Shown here: positions 19,015 through 31,230 of the stretch, piece after piece
How the letters are laid out: each line of letters opens with the position of its first letter
Position numbering within the stretch: position 1 is the stretch's first letter
Assembly (NCBI GenBank): GCA_902550805.1
Contig: CACDAL010000004.1
Coordinates: 27,177-91,176 of the forward strand
From: an uncultured Pelagibacteraceae bacterium
GTDB lineage: Bacteria; Pseudomonadota; Alphaproteobacteria; Pelagibacterales; Pelagibacteraceae
Reading direction: 5' to 3'
Length of the DNA: 64,000 nucleotides
The notes under the pieces: generated by a model
Told to the model about the DNA's origin: nothing
Seen by the model: only the letters and a program-made list of their open reading frames with translations
Database searches by the model: none
Program-made: the position numbers and the translations under genes

Positions 19015-20463
19015 ATGTCCAATTATAAAACTGTTTTTTTTACATTAGGAGTTCTTCAAATTATTTTGGGGATATCTATGATATTCCCCATTTTAGCACA
19101 ATATTTTTATAATAGAATAGATTCGGCTTTTATAAGTTCTAGTTTGGTAACAATTATATTTGGAATATTGTTTTTTTTATTAAATCTTGATCATGATAAA
19201 AAATTAAATTTGCCTCAAGCATTTCTTTTAACTGCTTTATCATGGTTAAGCATAGCAGTATTTGGTTCACTTCCTTTTGTATTTTCTGAATTAAATTTAA
19301 GTTTTACTGATGCTTTTTTTGAAAGTATGTCAGGAATAACTACAACTGGATCTACTGTAATAACTAATTTGAATGAGGCTCCTAAAGGAATTTTGCTTTG
19401 GAGGGCAATGCTTCAATGGTTAGGTGGAATAGGAATAATTGTAATGGCTATTACGTTGATGCCAATTATGAATATTGGAGGAATGCAATTATTTGTAATA
19501 TCAACAAGCAATACTCCTGAAAAAATATTACCAAAATCAAAAGAAATTTCTATTAGGCTAATTTTAATCTACACATTTTTAACAATTGTTTGTGCTTTAT
19601 TTTATAAAATATTTGGAATGGGTTTTTTTGATAGCGCTGTTCACTCTATGACAACTATAGCAACTGGAGGTTTTTCAAATTATAATGAGTCAATCGGCTA
19701 TTTCAATAGTTCATTGATCGAACTTACTTCAATCATATTTATTATATTAGGAAGTATTCCTTTCATTGCTTATATAAAATATCTTAATGGTGATAAAAAA
19801 ATATTCTTAAAAGACTCACAAATAAAAGCATTTTTTAAAATTATTATTTTTTCAATTTTATTAATATATTTTTATTTATCTATAAAAAATCATAGCTTAT
19901 TTGATGTAAATTTAAGAGCAGTTTCATTTAATGTTATTTCTATTTTAACTGGAACTGGTTATGTGACTCAAAATTTTAGTGAATGGGGTCAATTTCCATT
20001 AATATATTTTCTTATTTTAATGTTTATAGGAGGTTGTGCCGGATCAACAGCCTGTGGAATAAAAATATTTAGAGTTCAAATTTTATATCAATTTATATCA
20101 AATCAATTAAAAAAAATAATTTATCCAAGAGGAATATTTAATATTAAATATGAAAAAAATAATGTTGATGAAAAATTTATGGCTTCAATTATATCATTTA
20201 TTTTTTTGTATATTTTAATTTTTTTTATTATTACAGCATTGTTATCTATTAATGGGTTAAATTTTGTAACCGCTATATCTGCGGCAGCAACTTCTATCTC
20301 AAATGTTGGCCCAGGTTTAGGTGAAATAGTAGGTCCAAATGGAAATTTTTCCCAATTAAACAACGTTTCTAAGTGGATTTTAAGTTTGGCGATGATTTTA
20401 GGTAGATTAGAGTTGTTTGCTGTATTAGTATTATTTATTCCATCATTTTGGAGAAAATATTAA
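19015..20463 (+). CDS. trkH: Potassium uptake protein TrkH family
   Basis: FFESMSGITTTGSTVI, LQWLGGIGIIVMA, MTTIATGGFSNYN, GGCAGSTACGIKIFR. Confidence 0.93.
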   Translation: MSNYKTVFFTLGVLQIILGISMIFPILAQYFYNRIDSAFISSSLVTIIFGILFFLLNLDHDKKLNLPQAFLLTALSWLSIAVFGSLPFVFSELNLSFTDAFFESMSGITTTGSTVITNLNEAPKGILLWRAMLQWLGGIGIIVMAITLMPIMNIGGMQLFVISTSNTPEKILPKSKEISIRLILIYTFLTIVCALFYKIFGMGFFDSAVHSMTTIATGGFSNYNESIGYFNSSLIELTSIIFIILGSIPFIAYIKYLNGDKKIFLKDSQIKAFFKIIIFSILLIYFYLSIKNHSLFDVNLRAVSFNVISILTGTGYVTQNFSEWGQFPLIYFLILMFIGGCAGSTACGIKIFRVQILYQFISNQLKKIIYPRGIFNIKYEKNNVDEKFMASIISFIFLYILIFFIITALLSINGLNFVTAISAAATSISNVGPGLGEIVGPNGNFSQLNNVSKWILSLAMILGRLELFAVLVLFIPSFWRKY

Positions 20464-21836
20464 TGATTAAAAAAAAACAAAGCTGGATAGAATCTTTATT
20501 AGTTTACAAAGATATAAGAATGCTAAGAATTTTACTTCTTGGGGCTATAAGTGGTTTTCCTTGGGTATTAATTGCAAGTAGTTTAAGCCTTTGGTTAAAA
20601 GAAGAAGGACTTAGTAGATCAACAATAGGATGGGCTGGATTAATTTTTGGTGTTTATGCTTTTAATTATTTGTGGGCACCAATAATAGATAGAATTCAAA
20701 TACCAATTTTAACAAAAAAACTTGGCCATAGAAGAGGATGGATAGTTTTAATGCAAATTGCAATTTTGCTAAGCTTAATAGTTTGGAGTTTTATAAATCC
20801 AACACAAAACTTAGCACTATTAATTACTGTTGGGCTAATTATTGCAATTGCTTCGGCTACACAAGACATAACAGTTGATGCGTTAAGAATTGAGCAAATT
20901 AATGCTAATGAGGGAAAGTCTATGGCAGCTGGTGCTGCAATGGCAGTAGTTGGATGGTGGACAGGTTACAAGCTAGGCGGCGTAATAGCCTTATTCAGTG
21001 CAGAATATTTTGAAAAAATAGGTATAGCTGATTATTGGCAAGCTACATTTTTAGTTTTAGGAATTGTAATAATTTTAATGAATATAGGTTTAATGTTTGT
21101 ACATGAACCAATTGAAACTGATAGACAAGCAAAACAAAAAGAGACTGATAAACTGATAGAAGAAAAACTTGGATCAAGTAATATTATAACAAATTTTATT
21201 GCTTACATTACAGGAACTATTGGTGGACCTATAATTAGTTTTTTTAGAAAAAATGGATTTGCTATTGCTGTAGGAATTTTAGGATTTGTTTTCTTGTTTA
21301 AAATTGGTGAGGCGTTTCTTGGACGTATGTCTATTGTTTTTTATAAAGAAATTGGATTCTCCAAAGGACAAATTGCTATTTACTCAAAAGGACTTGGGTG
21401 GATTACAACCGTTGTTTTCACATTGTTAGGTGGAATAATGGCAATGAGAGCAGGAACTATCAAAACAATGTTCTTTGCGGGAGGATTAATGGCTCTAACA
21501 AATTTACTATTTGCTATTTTGGCTTGGACAGGTAAATCTGAATTATTATTTGCAATTGCTGTAGTAGCTGATGATATTACGGCTGCTTTTGCAACAGTTG
21601 CATTTGTTGCCTTCATATCATTGTTGGTTGATAGAACCTATACCGCAACTCAATATGCGTTGCTTGCTTCAATTGGAACTGCCGGAAGAACAACTCTTGC
21701 CTCGTCTTCTGGTGCATTAGTTGATTGGTTAAATGGAGACTGGGGAACATTTTTTGTATTAACAACAATAATGGTTATACCATCTCTAATTTGCTTATGG
21801 TTTATAAGGCATAAAGTAAAAATTGGTGAAAAATAA
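20463..21836 (+). CDS. MFS transporter, AmpG-like
   Basis: GAISGFPWVLIASSLSLWLKEEGLSRSTIGW, LWAPIIDR, GHRRGWIVLMQI, SATQDITVDALRI. Start MIKKKQSW at 20463. Confidence 0.85.
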   Translation: MIKKKQSWIESLLVYKDIRMLRILLLGAISGFPWVLIASSLSLWLKEEGLSRSTIGWAGLIFGVYAFNYLWAPIIDRIQIPILTKKLGHRRGWIVLMQIAILLSLIVWSFINPTQNLALLITVGLIIAIASATQDITVDALRIEQINANEGKSMAAGAAMAVVGWWTGYKLGGVIALFSAEYFEKIGIADYWQATFLVLGIVIILMNIGLMFVHEPIETDRQAKQKETDKLIEEKLGSSNIITNFIAYITGTIGGPIISFFRKNGFAIAVGILGFVFLFKIGEAFLGRMSIVFYKEIGFSKGQIAIYSKGLGWITTVVFTLLGGIMAMRAGTIKTMFFAGGLMALTNLLFAILAWTGKSELLFAIAVVADDITAAFATVAFVAFISLLVDRTYTATQYALLASIGTAGRTTLASSSGALVDWLNGDWGTFFVLTTIMVIPSLICLWFIRHKVKIGEK

Positions 21837-22551
21837 TTTTTTTTGTAATTATCCTTATATTAATATCTACGAAAAGCCTTTTAAAAATTCAAAAATAAGT
21901 TCTCAGATTTTATATGGAGAAAAATTTAATGTTTTAAAAAAAATAAACAAATTTTTAAAAATACAAACTTCTTACGATAAATATTTTGGATATATCAAAT
22001 ATAGAAAATACAAAAAAAAACTAAATCCTACACATAAAATAAATGTTTTAAAAACTAAAATATACAAATCAAATAAATTTTTGCCCTTTTCAAGCAAAAT
22101 TGAAATTTTAAAAAAGAAAAAAAATTATGCAATGTATGAAAATAATAAATGGATAAATTCTAAAAGTATAACTCCTATAAATAAGAAAGAAAAAAATTTC
22201 TTAAAAATTTTAAAATTGTACTTAAATTGTAGATATAAATGGGGAGGCAAAACATATAATGGCATTGATTGCTCTGCTTTAATACAATTGATTTATAAAT
22301 TTAATAACAAATTTTTTCCAAGAGATACAATTGATCAAATAAAATTTAAAAAAGGTTTTGCTACAAAAAAAAAATTTAAAATTGGAGACATTATTTATTG
22401 GAAAGGACACGTTGCAATTTGTATTAATTCAAAAGAATTAATTCACGCATACGGGCCTAGAAAAAAAGTTTTAATCATGCCAATAAAAAAAACGATAAAA
22501 CTGATAAAAGATACAGCAAATCTTGAAGTAAAAAAAATTTTTTCTATTTAA
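21823..22551 (+). CDS. NlpC/P60 family cell-wall peptidase with SH3-like N-terminus
   Basis: YKWGGKTYNGIDCSALIQLIYK, FPRDTIDQ, GDIIYWKGHVAICI. Confidence 0.88.
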   Translation: MVKNNFFCNYPYINIYEKPFKNSKISSQILYGEKFNVLKKINKFLKIQTSYDKYFGYIKYRKYKKKLNPTHKINVLKTKIYKSNKFLPFSSKIEILKKKKNYAMYENNKWINSKSITPINKKEKNFLKILKLYLNCRYKWGGKTYNGIDCSALIQLIYKFNNKFFPRDTIDQIKFKKGFATKKKFKIGDIIYWKGHVAICINSKELIHAYGPRKKVLIMPIKKTIKLIKDTANLEVKKIFSI

Positions 22552-23447
22552 ACTTCTTTTCTACCAAAGTCTGGTTTTGAAATGTCTTGTTTTAAATGGA
22601 TTATCTGTTTTCTTACCTTTTTTGAATTAACTAATATTCTTCTTAAATCTCTATCATTTAGATTATTTATATTTTTTTTAAATACTTTTAAGTTTTTTAT
22701 AAACATATCAATTGTACTAATCATATTTTTTTTATTATTAAAAAATATATCTCTCCACATAATTTCATTAGAAGCTGCGGTTCTAGAAAAATCTCTAAGA
22801 CCTCCGGCACTAAATTGAATAATATTTTTTCTATTTTTTTTTTGAAAATCTTGAGCAGTTTTAATAAGATTATACGCGATTAAATGTGGTAAATGACTTG
22901 TTATTGAAAATATTTTATCATGCTCAATTGGATCCATGAAAATAACTTTTGATCCAAGTTTATTCCAGAATCTAACTACTTTTTTCATCTTATTTTTATT
23001 TTTATCACTAATAATAATGCACCATTTATTTAAAAATAAATTTTTACTACCGTTTTCTGGGCCACTAACTTCAGAGCCTGAAATTGGATGGCTCAAAATC
23101 CAGTCTAAAGATTTATTTAATTTCTTATTTTTTAATTTTAAAACATTTTGTTTTGTTGACCCAACATCGGTGATTATGCTTTTTTTACTTAAAAATTTAT
23201 TGAAATAAGGAATAATTTTTTCATACTCACTCATAGGCGTAGATAATATAACAAAATCAATATCGGACATTCTTTGATCTAATCTATTTAAAATAATTAT
23301 TTTTGAATTAATTTTTTTTATTTTTGATATATGTTTTTTTGATTTTTCATAAACAAATATTTTTTTAGATATTTTTTTATTAAAAGAGTCTCTTAATATT
23401 GAAGATCCAATCAATCCACATCCAATAATTAATATTTTTTTAAACAT
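22548..23447 (-). CDS. tyrA: Prephenate/arogenate dehydrogenase
   Basis: ILIIGCGLIGSSILRD, DVGSTKQNVL, SHPISGSEVSGPENG, SHLPHLIAYNL. Confidence 0.9.
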   Translation of the reverse strand: MFKKILIIGCGLIGSSILRDSFNKKISKKIFVYEKSKKHISKIKKINSKIIILNRLDQRMSDIDFVILSTPMSEYEKIIPYFNKFLSKKSIITDVGSTKQNVLKLKNKKLNKSLDWILSHPISGSEVSGPENGSKNLFLNKWCIIISDKNKNKMKKVVRFWNKLGSKVIFMDPIEHDKIFSITSHLPHLIAYNLIKTAQDFQKKNRKNIIQFSAGGLRDFSRTAASNEIMWRDIFFNNKKNMISTIDMFIKNLKVFKKNINNLNDRDLRRILVNSKKVRKQIIHLKQDISKPDFGRKEV

Positions 23448-24525
23448 TTTTAAAAATAGATTTCATCTTATTTAAGAAAAATATATTTTCTTTTTTATTT
23501 CCTATTGTAAACCTTAAACAATTTTTAATTCCATAAGATTTCATCTCTCTTAAAATTATTCCAAAATCTTCAAGTTTTTTTCCAACTTTGTCGGCTGAAA
23601 CCTTGCATTCATTAAAATTTAGCAAGAAAAAATTTGGACCAATTTTATTTGATTTTATTTTATATTTTTCCAATTCCTTTTTTATTTTTTTGCACCATAA
23701 AGTATTATGCTTAACAGATTTTTTTATAAATTCTTTATCTTTTAAAGCTTCTATCGCACATAATTGAGCAATTTTATTTACATTAAAGGGCGGTTTTATT
23801 TTATATAATTCATCTATTATTTTCTTATATCCATATCCCCAACCTACTCTTAAAGAGGCAAGTCCATGAATTTTTGAAAACGTTCTTAGAATAAATACAT
23901 TTTTTTTATTTTTAAAAATTTCTAATCCAGATTTATAATCTTTATTAATCATATATTCAAAATAAGCATCATCAACGACTAGTAATATACTGCTTCTAAG
24001 ACTTTTTCTTAACTCTATTAACTCTTTATGAGCTAAATAAGTTCCTGTTGGATTATTTGGGTTTGCCAAAAATACTATTTTAGTTTTTTTTGTTACTTTT
24101 TTTAATAATTCTTTGATCGAAATTTTAAAATTAATCTCTTTTGAATATATTACTTTAGCATCTACAATTTTTGCATAAATTCTATACATTAAAAAACTAT
24201 ACTGCGGGACTATTACCTCATCTCCTTTTTTTAAAAAAAGCTGACATAACATTTGAATTATTTCGTCAGAACCAGACCCGCAAATAATTTGATTTTGATT
24301 ACATTTATATTTTTTTGAAATTACTTTTGTTAAACTTTTAAATTTACCGTCTGGGTATTTTGAAATTTTTTTATCAAAAGTTTTCAAAATTTTCTGAACT
24401 TTTTTTCCTATTCCCAAAGCAGACTCGTTAGCGGAAAGTTTTATAACTTTTTTACTATTTTTTGAAATAGATCGTCCAGGCTTATAAGCTACTAAATTTA
24501 TTTTTCTAAAATTTGGAATGGTCAT
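23440..24525 (-). CDS. hisC: Histidinol-phosphate / aromatic aminotransferase
   Basis: KLSANESALGIGKK, CGSGSDEIIQMLC, ANPNNPTGTYL, RTFSKIHGLASLRVGWGYG. Confidence 0.92.
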   Translation of the reverse strand: MTIPNFRKINLVAYKPGRSISKNSKKVIKLSANESALGIGKKVQKILKTFDKKISKYPDGKFKSLTKVISKKYKCNQNQIICGSGSDEIIQMLCQLFLKKGDEVIVPQYSFLMYRIYAKIVDAKVIYSKEINFKISIKELLKKVTKKTKIVFLANPNNPTGTYLAHKELIELRKSLRSSILLVVDDAYFEYMINKDYKSGLEIFKNKKNVFILRTFSKIHGLASLRVGWGYGYKKIIDELYKIKPPFNVNKIAQLCAIEALKDKEFIKKSVKHNTLWCKKIKKELEKYKIKSNKIGPNFFLLNFNECKVSADKVGKKLEDFGIILREMKSYGIKNCLRFTIGNKKENIFFLNKMKSIFKNV

Positions 24526-24589
24526 TTTGCAATTTTACTAATAAATAGTTAATTAATTTAATAATACAATCAATTAATTCTTAAAGAAA

Positions 24590-24618
24590 TTGACATATAA
24601 ATTTGTATCTAGTAAAAG
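24590..24618 (+). promoter_or_regulatory. Candidate sigma70 promoter for metX
   Basis: TTGACA at 24590-24595, 17-bp spacer, TAAAAG at 24613-24618 (weak -10); a start about 6-7 bp downstream would fall at the 5' end of the riboswitch stem. Confidence 0.5.
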
Positions 24619-24620
24619 CT

Positions 24621-24681
24621 TTTTGCGCTGATTTAAACTGAATTGCGGAGCGCTATAAAAAACCTGCTAAACAAGTTTTTT
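24621..24681 (+). ncRNA. SAM-II-type riboswitch upstream of metX
   Basis: P1 GCGCT(24625-24629)/AGCGC(24649-24653); pseudoknot helix GCGG(24645-24648)/CUGC(24664-24667); conserved-looking GATTTAA loop, A-rich strand and GCTAAA tail; located just upstream of metX, the classical SAM-II location. Confidence 0.88.
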
Positions 24682-24708
24682 ACCCCTCAATTCAACAAAC
24701 GAATTTAT

Positions 24709-25842
24709 ATGAACGATTTAGGTAAGGTAAAAAAAATAATAATAAAAAATCCATTAAAATTAGATTGTGGAAAAGAAATTTCAAATTTCCCTTTAGCATA
24801 TGAAACGTATGGGAAGTTGAATGAAAAAAAAGATAATGCCATTTTAGTTTTTCATGCACTAACTGGTGATCAGTTTGCCTCTGGCACTAATCCAGTTACT
24901 AATAAAGAAGGATGGTGGAGTCATGCTTTAGGATCTGGTAAGGCACTTGATACTGAAAAGTTTTTTGTAATATGTGCTAATGTCATTGGCGGATGCCTGG
25001 GCTCATATGGACCTAACACAATTGATACAAAAACAAACAAACTCTTAGGAACAAATTTTCCAATTATAACAATAAACGACATGGTAAACGCACAATACAA
25101 TCTATTAGATTTTTTTAAGATTGAAAAATTATTTGCTGTTGCCGGAGGATCGATGGGTGGTATGCAAGTTTTACAATTTGTTTCAAACTTTCCAAACAAA
25201 GCTCAAGTAGCAGTACCTATAGCTTGTACTGCAAGCCATTCTGCACAAAATATTGCATTAAATGAACTTGGAAGACAAGCAATTATGGCTGATGGAAATT
25301 GGCAAAATGGTTTATATGCAGAAAAGGAAAAAAATCCCGACAAAGGATTGGCGGTAGCAAGAATGGCGGCTCACATTACTTATTTATCAAAAAAAGGACT
25401 CCAGGAAAAATTTGGAAGAAAACTTCAAGAAAGAGATAATATAAAATTTGGTTTTGATGCGGACTTTCAAATTGAGAGTTATTTAAGGTATCAAGGATCA
25501 GTTTTCGTAGATCGTTTTGATGCAAATAGCTACCTGTATATAACAAGAGCAATGGATTATTTTGATTTAACTAAGAAGTTTAATGGAAATTTATCAAAAG
25601 CATTTGAAAAAAGTAAAACAAAATTTTTTGTAATATCTTTTACATCTGATTGGCTTTATCCAACATCTGAAAATAGAGATATTGTCATTGCTTTAAATGC
25701 AATTGGTGCCGATGTTGGTTTTGTAGAAATAAAATCTGACAAAGGGCATGATTCATTTTTATTAAATGTTCCAGATTTTCTTAACACTCTAAAAAATTAT
25801 TTAAGCAGTACTTATTTTAATCTCAATGAAAAAAGAATATAA
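24709..25842 (+). CDS. metX: Homoserine O-acetyltransferase
   Basis: YETYGKLNEKKDNAILVFHALTGD, AVAGGSMGGMQVLQF, GHDSFLL. Start corrected to ATG at 24709; upstream part of the supplied ORF (TTG 24643) lies inside the riboswitch. Confidence 0.95.
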   Translation: MNDLGKVKKIIIKNPLKLDCGKEISNFPLAYETYGKLNEKKDNAILVFHALTGDQFASGTNPVTNKEGWWSHALGSGKALDTEKFFVICANVIGGCLGSYGPNTIDTKTNKLLGTNFPIITINDMVNAQYNLLDFFKIEKLFAVAGGSMGGMQVLQFVSNFPNKAQVAVPIACTASHSAQNIALNELGRQAIMADGNWQNGLYAEKEKNPDKGLAVARMAAHITYLSKKGLQEKFGRKLQERDNIKFGFDADFQIESYLRYQGSVFVDRFDANSYLYITRAMDYFDLTKKFNGNLSKAFEKSKTKFFVISFTSDWLYPTSENRDIVIALNAIGADVGFVEIKSDKGHDSFLLNVPDFLNTLKNYLSSTYFNLNEKRI

Positions 25843-26425
25843 AATTATATCTGAATTAATTCAAAGTGAATCAAAAACACTCGATGTTGGATGTGGAAAT
25901 GGAGAATTAATCAAATATTTGCTTGAAAATAAAACTATAAATATAAGAGGCTTAGAAATTTCTAAAAAAAATGTTCAAAATTGTTTATCAAAAGGTTTGC
26001 CCGTAATAGAAGGAAATGCAGAAAATGATTTAACTCAGTTTCCGGATCATTCTTTTGACTATGTTATTTTAAGCCAAACACTTCAAGCTTTTTTAAGACC
26101 AGAAAAAGTTATTGGTGAATTATTAAGGGTTGGAAAAAAAGCAATAGTAACAATTCCAAATTTTGGTCATTGGAAAGTTAGAATCGAGTTATTGTTAAAA
26201 GGAACAATGCCAGTAACTGAAAATCTTCCTCACGAATGGCACAATACGCCTAATTTGCACATGTGTACTATTAAAGATTTTTTTAATTTTTGCGAAAAAA
26301 GAAATATTGAGATTTTTAAATCTTTAGCATTAAATAAAGAAAAAATTACAAATATTAATAAATCAAATTTAAAATATAAAAACCTAATATCAGAATTAGG
26401 AATATTTCTAATAAATAGAAAATAG
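25826..26425 (+). CDS. metW: Methionine biosynthesis protein MetW
   Basis: LDVGCGNGELIKYLLENKTINIRGLEISKKNVQNCLSKGLPVIEGNAENDL...FDYVILSQTLQAF; directly downstream of metX. Confidence 0.93.
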   Translation: MKKEYKIISELIQSESKTLDVGCGNGELIKYLLENKTINIRGLEISKKNVQNCLSKGLPVIEGNAENDLTQFPDHSFDYVILSQTLQAFLRPEKVIGELLRVGKKAIVTIPNFGHWKVRIELLLKGTMPVTENLPHEWHNTPNLHMCTIKDFFNFCEKRNIEIFKSLALNKEKITNINKSNLKYKNLISELGIFLINRK

Positions 26426-27145
26426 ATGAAAATCAAAATAATTAAATGCTTGCAAGATAATTATTCATATCTTTTAATAGATGAAGAAAATAATTACGCA
26501 TGTGTAGTTGATCCAAGCGAGCCAAAACCAATCATCAATTATATTGAAAAAAATAATATAAAATTAAAATTCATATTAAATACCCATCACCATTTTGACC
26601 ACGTGGGAGGAAACAAAGATTTAAAAAAAAAATACAATTCGCAAGTAATAGGGTTTAAAAAAGATAAAAATAGAATTCCTGAGATTGATATTTGTTTAGA
26701 CAATAACGAAATTTGGAAAAACGAAAAATTTGAAGCAAAAATTTATCATATACCCGGACATACAACTGGACATATTTGTTATCATTTTTATAATCAAAAT
26801 ATTTTATTTACGGGAGACACCTTATTTTCATTAGGATGTGGAAGAATATTTGAAGGTACTTATAGCCAAATGTTTTCATCTTTAAAATTAATCAAATCTT
26901 TTCCTAAAAATACAAAAATTTATTGTGGTCATGAATACACATTAAAAAATTCTGATTTTTGTTTAAAATACGATTCGAATAATTCTGCTTTGAAAGAAAA
27001 AATTTTATCAGTAAAAAACTATTTAAATAAAGGTCTAACATCAATGCCAACAACGCTTGAGGACGAACTTAGTTGTAATATTTTTTTAAAATCAAAAGAT
27101 ATTGAAACATTTTCAAAATTGAGAGATTTAAAGGATAATTTCTAG
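26426..27145 (+). CDS. gloB: Hydroxyacylglutathione hydrolase (glyoxalase II)
   Basis: NTHHHFDHVGGNKDL, HIPGHTTGHICYHF, FTGDTLFSLGCGRIFEGT, YCGHEYTLKN. Confidence 0.93.
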   Translation: MKIKIIKCLQDNYSYLLIDEENNYACVVDPSEPKPIINYIEKNNIKLKFILNTHHHFDHVGGNKDLKKKYNSQVIGFKKDKNRIPEIDICLDNNEIWKNEKFEAKIYHIPGHTTGHICYHFYNQNILFTGDTLFSLGCGRIFEGTYSQMFSSLKLIKSFPKNTKIYCGHEYTLKNSDFCLKYDSNNSALKEKILSVKNYLNKGLTSMPTTLEDELSCNIFLKSKDIETFSKLRDLKDNF

Positions 27146-27155
27146 CTTATTCAGC

Positions 27156-27183
27156 TTGACTAAAATAGACCTCTGATTATATT
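27156..27183 (+). promoter_or_regulatory. Candidate sigma70 promoter for rplU-rpmA
   Basis: TTGACT (27156-27161), 16-bp spacer, TATATT (27178-27183), 26 bp upstream of rplU ATG. Confidence 0.6.
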
Positions 27184-27208
27184 GCTGGATATAAAAATAG
27201 GATAAACA

Positions 27209-27610
27209 ATGTCATTCGCAGTAATAAAAACAGGTGGAAAACAATATAAAGTAAAAACTGGAGAAATAATCAAAATAGAAAGATTAGTAGACTCTAAACC
27301 TGAAACAAAAGTAGAATTTAAAGAGATCTTAGCTTACGGCGATGACAAAAGTATAGAATTAGGAGAGCCAATATTATCAGGCGCAAAAGTAGAAGCTGAT
27401 TTATTAGAAAATGGAAAAAATAGAACTGTTCTAATATTCAAAAAAAGAAGAAGAAAAAATTCTAGAAGAAAAAATGGACACAGACAACAATTTTCATTAA
27501 TTAGAATTAATAAAATTTATTCAAAAGATGGTAAAGTCATATCTGAAGCTGAAAAAATGAAAAAAAAAATTAAAAAGGAAGAGCCTCAACAGGCTACTAA
27601 AATAAAGTAA
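27209..27610 (+). CDS. rplU: 50S ribosomal protein L21
   Basis: FAVIKTGGKQYKVKTGEIIKIE, VLIFKKRRRKNSRRKNGHRQQF. Confidence 0.97.
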   Translation: MSFAVIKTGGKQYKVKTGEIIKIERLVDSKPETKVEFKEILAYGDDKSIELGEPILSGAKVEADLLENGKNRTVLIFKKRRRKNSRRKNGHRQQFSLIRINKIYSKDGKVISEAEKMKKKIKKEEPQQATKIK

Positions 27611-27618
27611 GGTAGAAT

Positions 27619-27873
27619 ATGGCAACAAAAAAAGCAGGAGGATCATCCAGGAATGGAAGAGATAGTGCGGGTCGAAGACTTGGCGTAAAAAAATATGGCG
27701 GTCAAGTAGTAATACCTGGCAATATTATTGTTAGACAAAGAGGTACAAAAATATTTCCTGGTGAGAATGTTGGCATGGGAAAAGATCATTCTATTTTTTC
27801 TGTAATTAAAGGTAAAGTAGAATTTAAAAAAAGAAAATCAGATAGAACTTACGTTTCAGTAAAACCCAATTAA
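27619..27873 (+). CDS. rpmA: 50S ribosomal protein L27
   Basis: [29 protein letters not shown]. Confidence 0.98.
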   Translation: MATKKAGGSSRNGRDSAGRRLGVKKYGGQVVIPGNIIVRQRGTKIFPGENVGMGKDHSIFSVIKGKVEFKKRKSDRTYVSVKPN

Positions 27874-27891
27874 TATTCACAACTAATTTAA

Positions 27892-29979
<2,088 letters not shown>

Positions 29980-29983
<4 letters not shown>

Positions 29984-31230
29984 TGAATAAATTATTAAAT
30001 AAAATTGGTATAAAAGCAAAAAATGCTCTTAAGGATAGGCTAAATACAAAAATTAAAAATAAAGTTTTACAAGATTACTTAAAATTAATTAAACAAAATA
30101 AAAATAAATTAATAAATGAAAATAAAAAAGATATTAAATCTGCAGAAACAAAAAAATTAAAAAAAAATTTTATTAAAAGACTTTCTTTAAATGAACAAAA
30201 AATAAATTCTATAATTAAATCAATAAAAACCATCAGTAAATTTAAAGATCCTGTCGATTTTGAAATCGAAAAATGGAAGAGACCTAACGGACTCAAAATT
30301 AAAAAAGTAACAATACCAATAGGTGTGATAGGTGTTATCTACGAAAGTAGGCCAAACGTTACTGCTGATGTTTCAACACTATGCTTTAAATCAGGCAATA
30401 GTGTAATATTGAGAGGTGGATCAGAGGCATATTTTAGCAATAAAATTTTGGCAAATCTATTTAGAAAAGCATTACAAAAAAATAAAATAAATAAAAATTT
30501 TGTACAATTCATAGATAATAAAAATAGAAAATTAGTTGATTTTATGCTTTCAAAAATGAATAGTTATATTGATGTAATAATACCAAGAGGAGGAAAAAAT
30601 TTAGTAAAAAAAGTACAAGATTTATCCTCAGTACCAGTAATTGGACACCTTGAAGGAATATGTCATACTTATATCGATAAAGATATAAATCTTAAGATGG
30701 CAAAAAGAATTGTGGTAAATGCCAAACTACGAAATACGAGCATCTGTGGAGCCACAGAAACTTTACTTATTCACAAAAAAAATTCAAAATTTATCAATGA
30801 TATTTTAAATGAATTAACAAAAAGTGGATGTGTTATTTATGCTGATAGAAAAATTAAAAAAATTTATAAAGGAAAATCAAAATTAGCAAACGCAAAGATT
30901 TGGTCTACTGAATTTTTGTCAGCCAAAATTTCTGTAAAATTAGTTAATAACATTAATGAAGCCATTAACCATGTAAATAAATATGGAACTATGCATACTG
31001 ATGCTATAATCACAAAAAATAAAGTATCAGCGAAATATTTTATAAAAAATGTAAAAAGTTCTATAGCAATACATAACTCATCAACACAATTTGCAGATGG
31101 TGGAGAGTTTGGATTTGGTGGAGAGGTTGGAATATCTACAAATAAATTGCCGCCAAGGGGTCCTGTTGGTCTAAGTCAACTCGTCAGTTATAAATATGAA
31201 GTGTATGGATCAGGTCAAATTAGAAAATAA
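29980..31230 (+). CDS. proA: Gamma-glutamyl phosphate reductase
   Basis: PIGVIGVIYESRPNVTADVSTLCFKSGNSVILRGGSEA, HTDAIIT, FADGGEFGFGGEVGISTNKLPPRGPVGL. Confidence 0.97.

Noticed and set aside
24643-24708. N-terminal 22 residues of the supplied metX ORF (MRSAIKNLLNKFFTPQFNKRIY)
   Set aside because: Encoded by the SAM-II riboswitch and leader; the conserved protein starts at ATG 24709.
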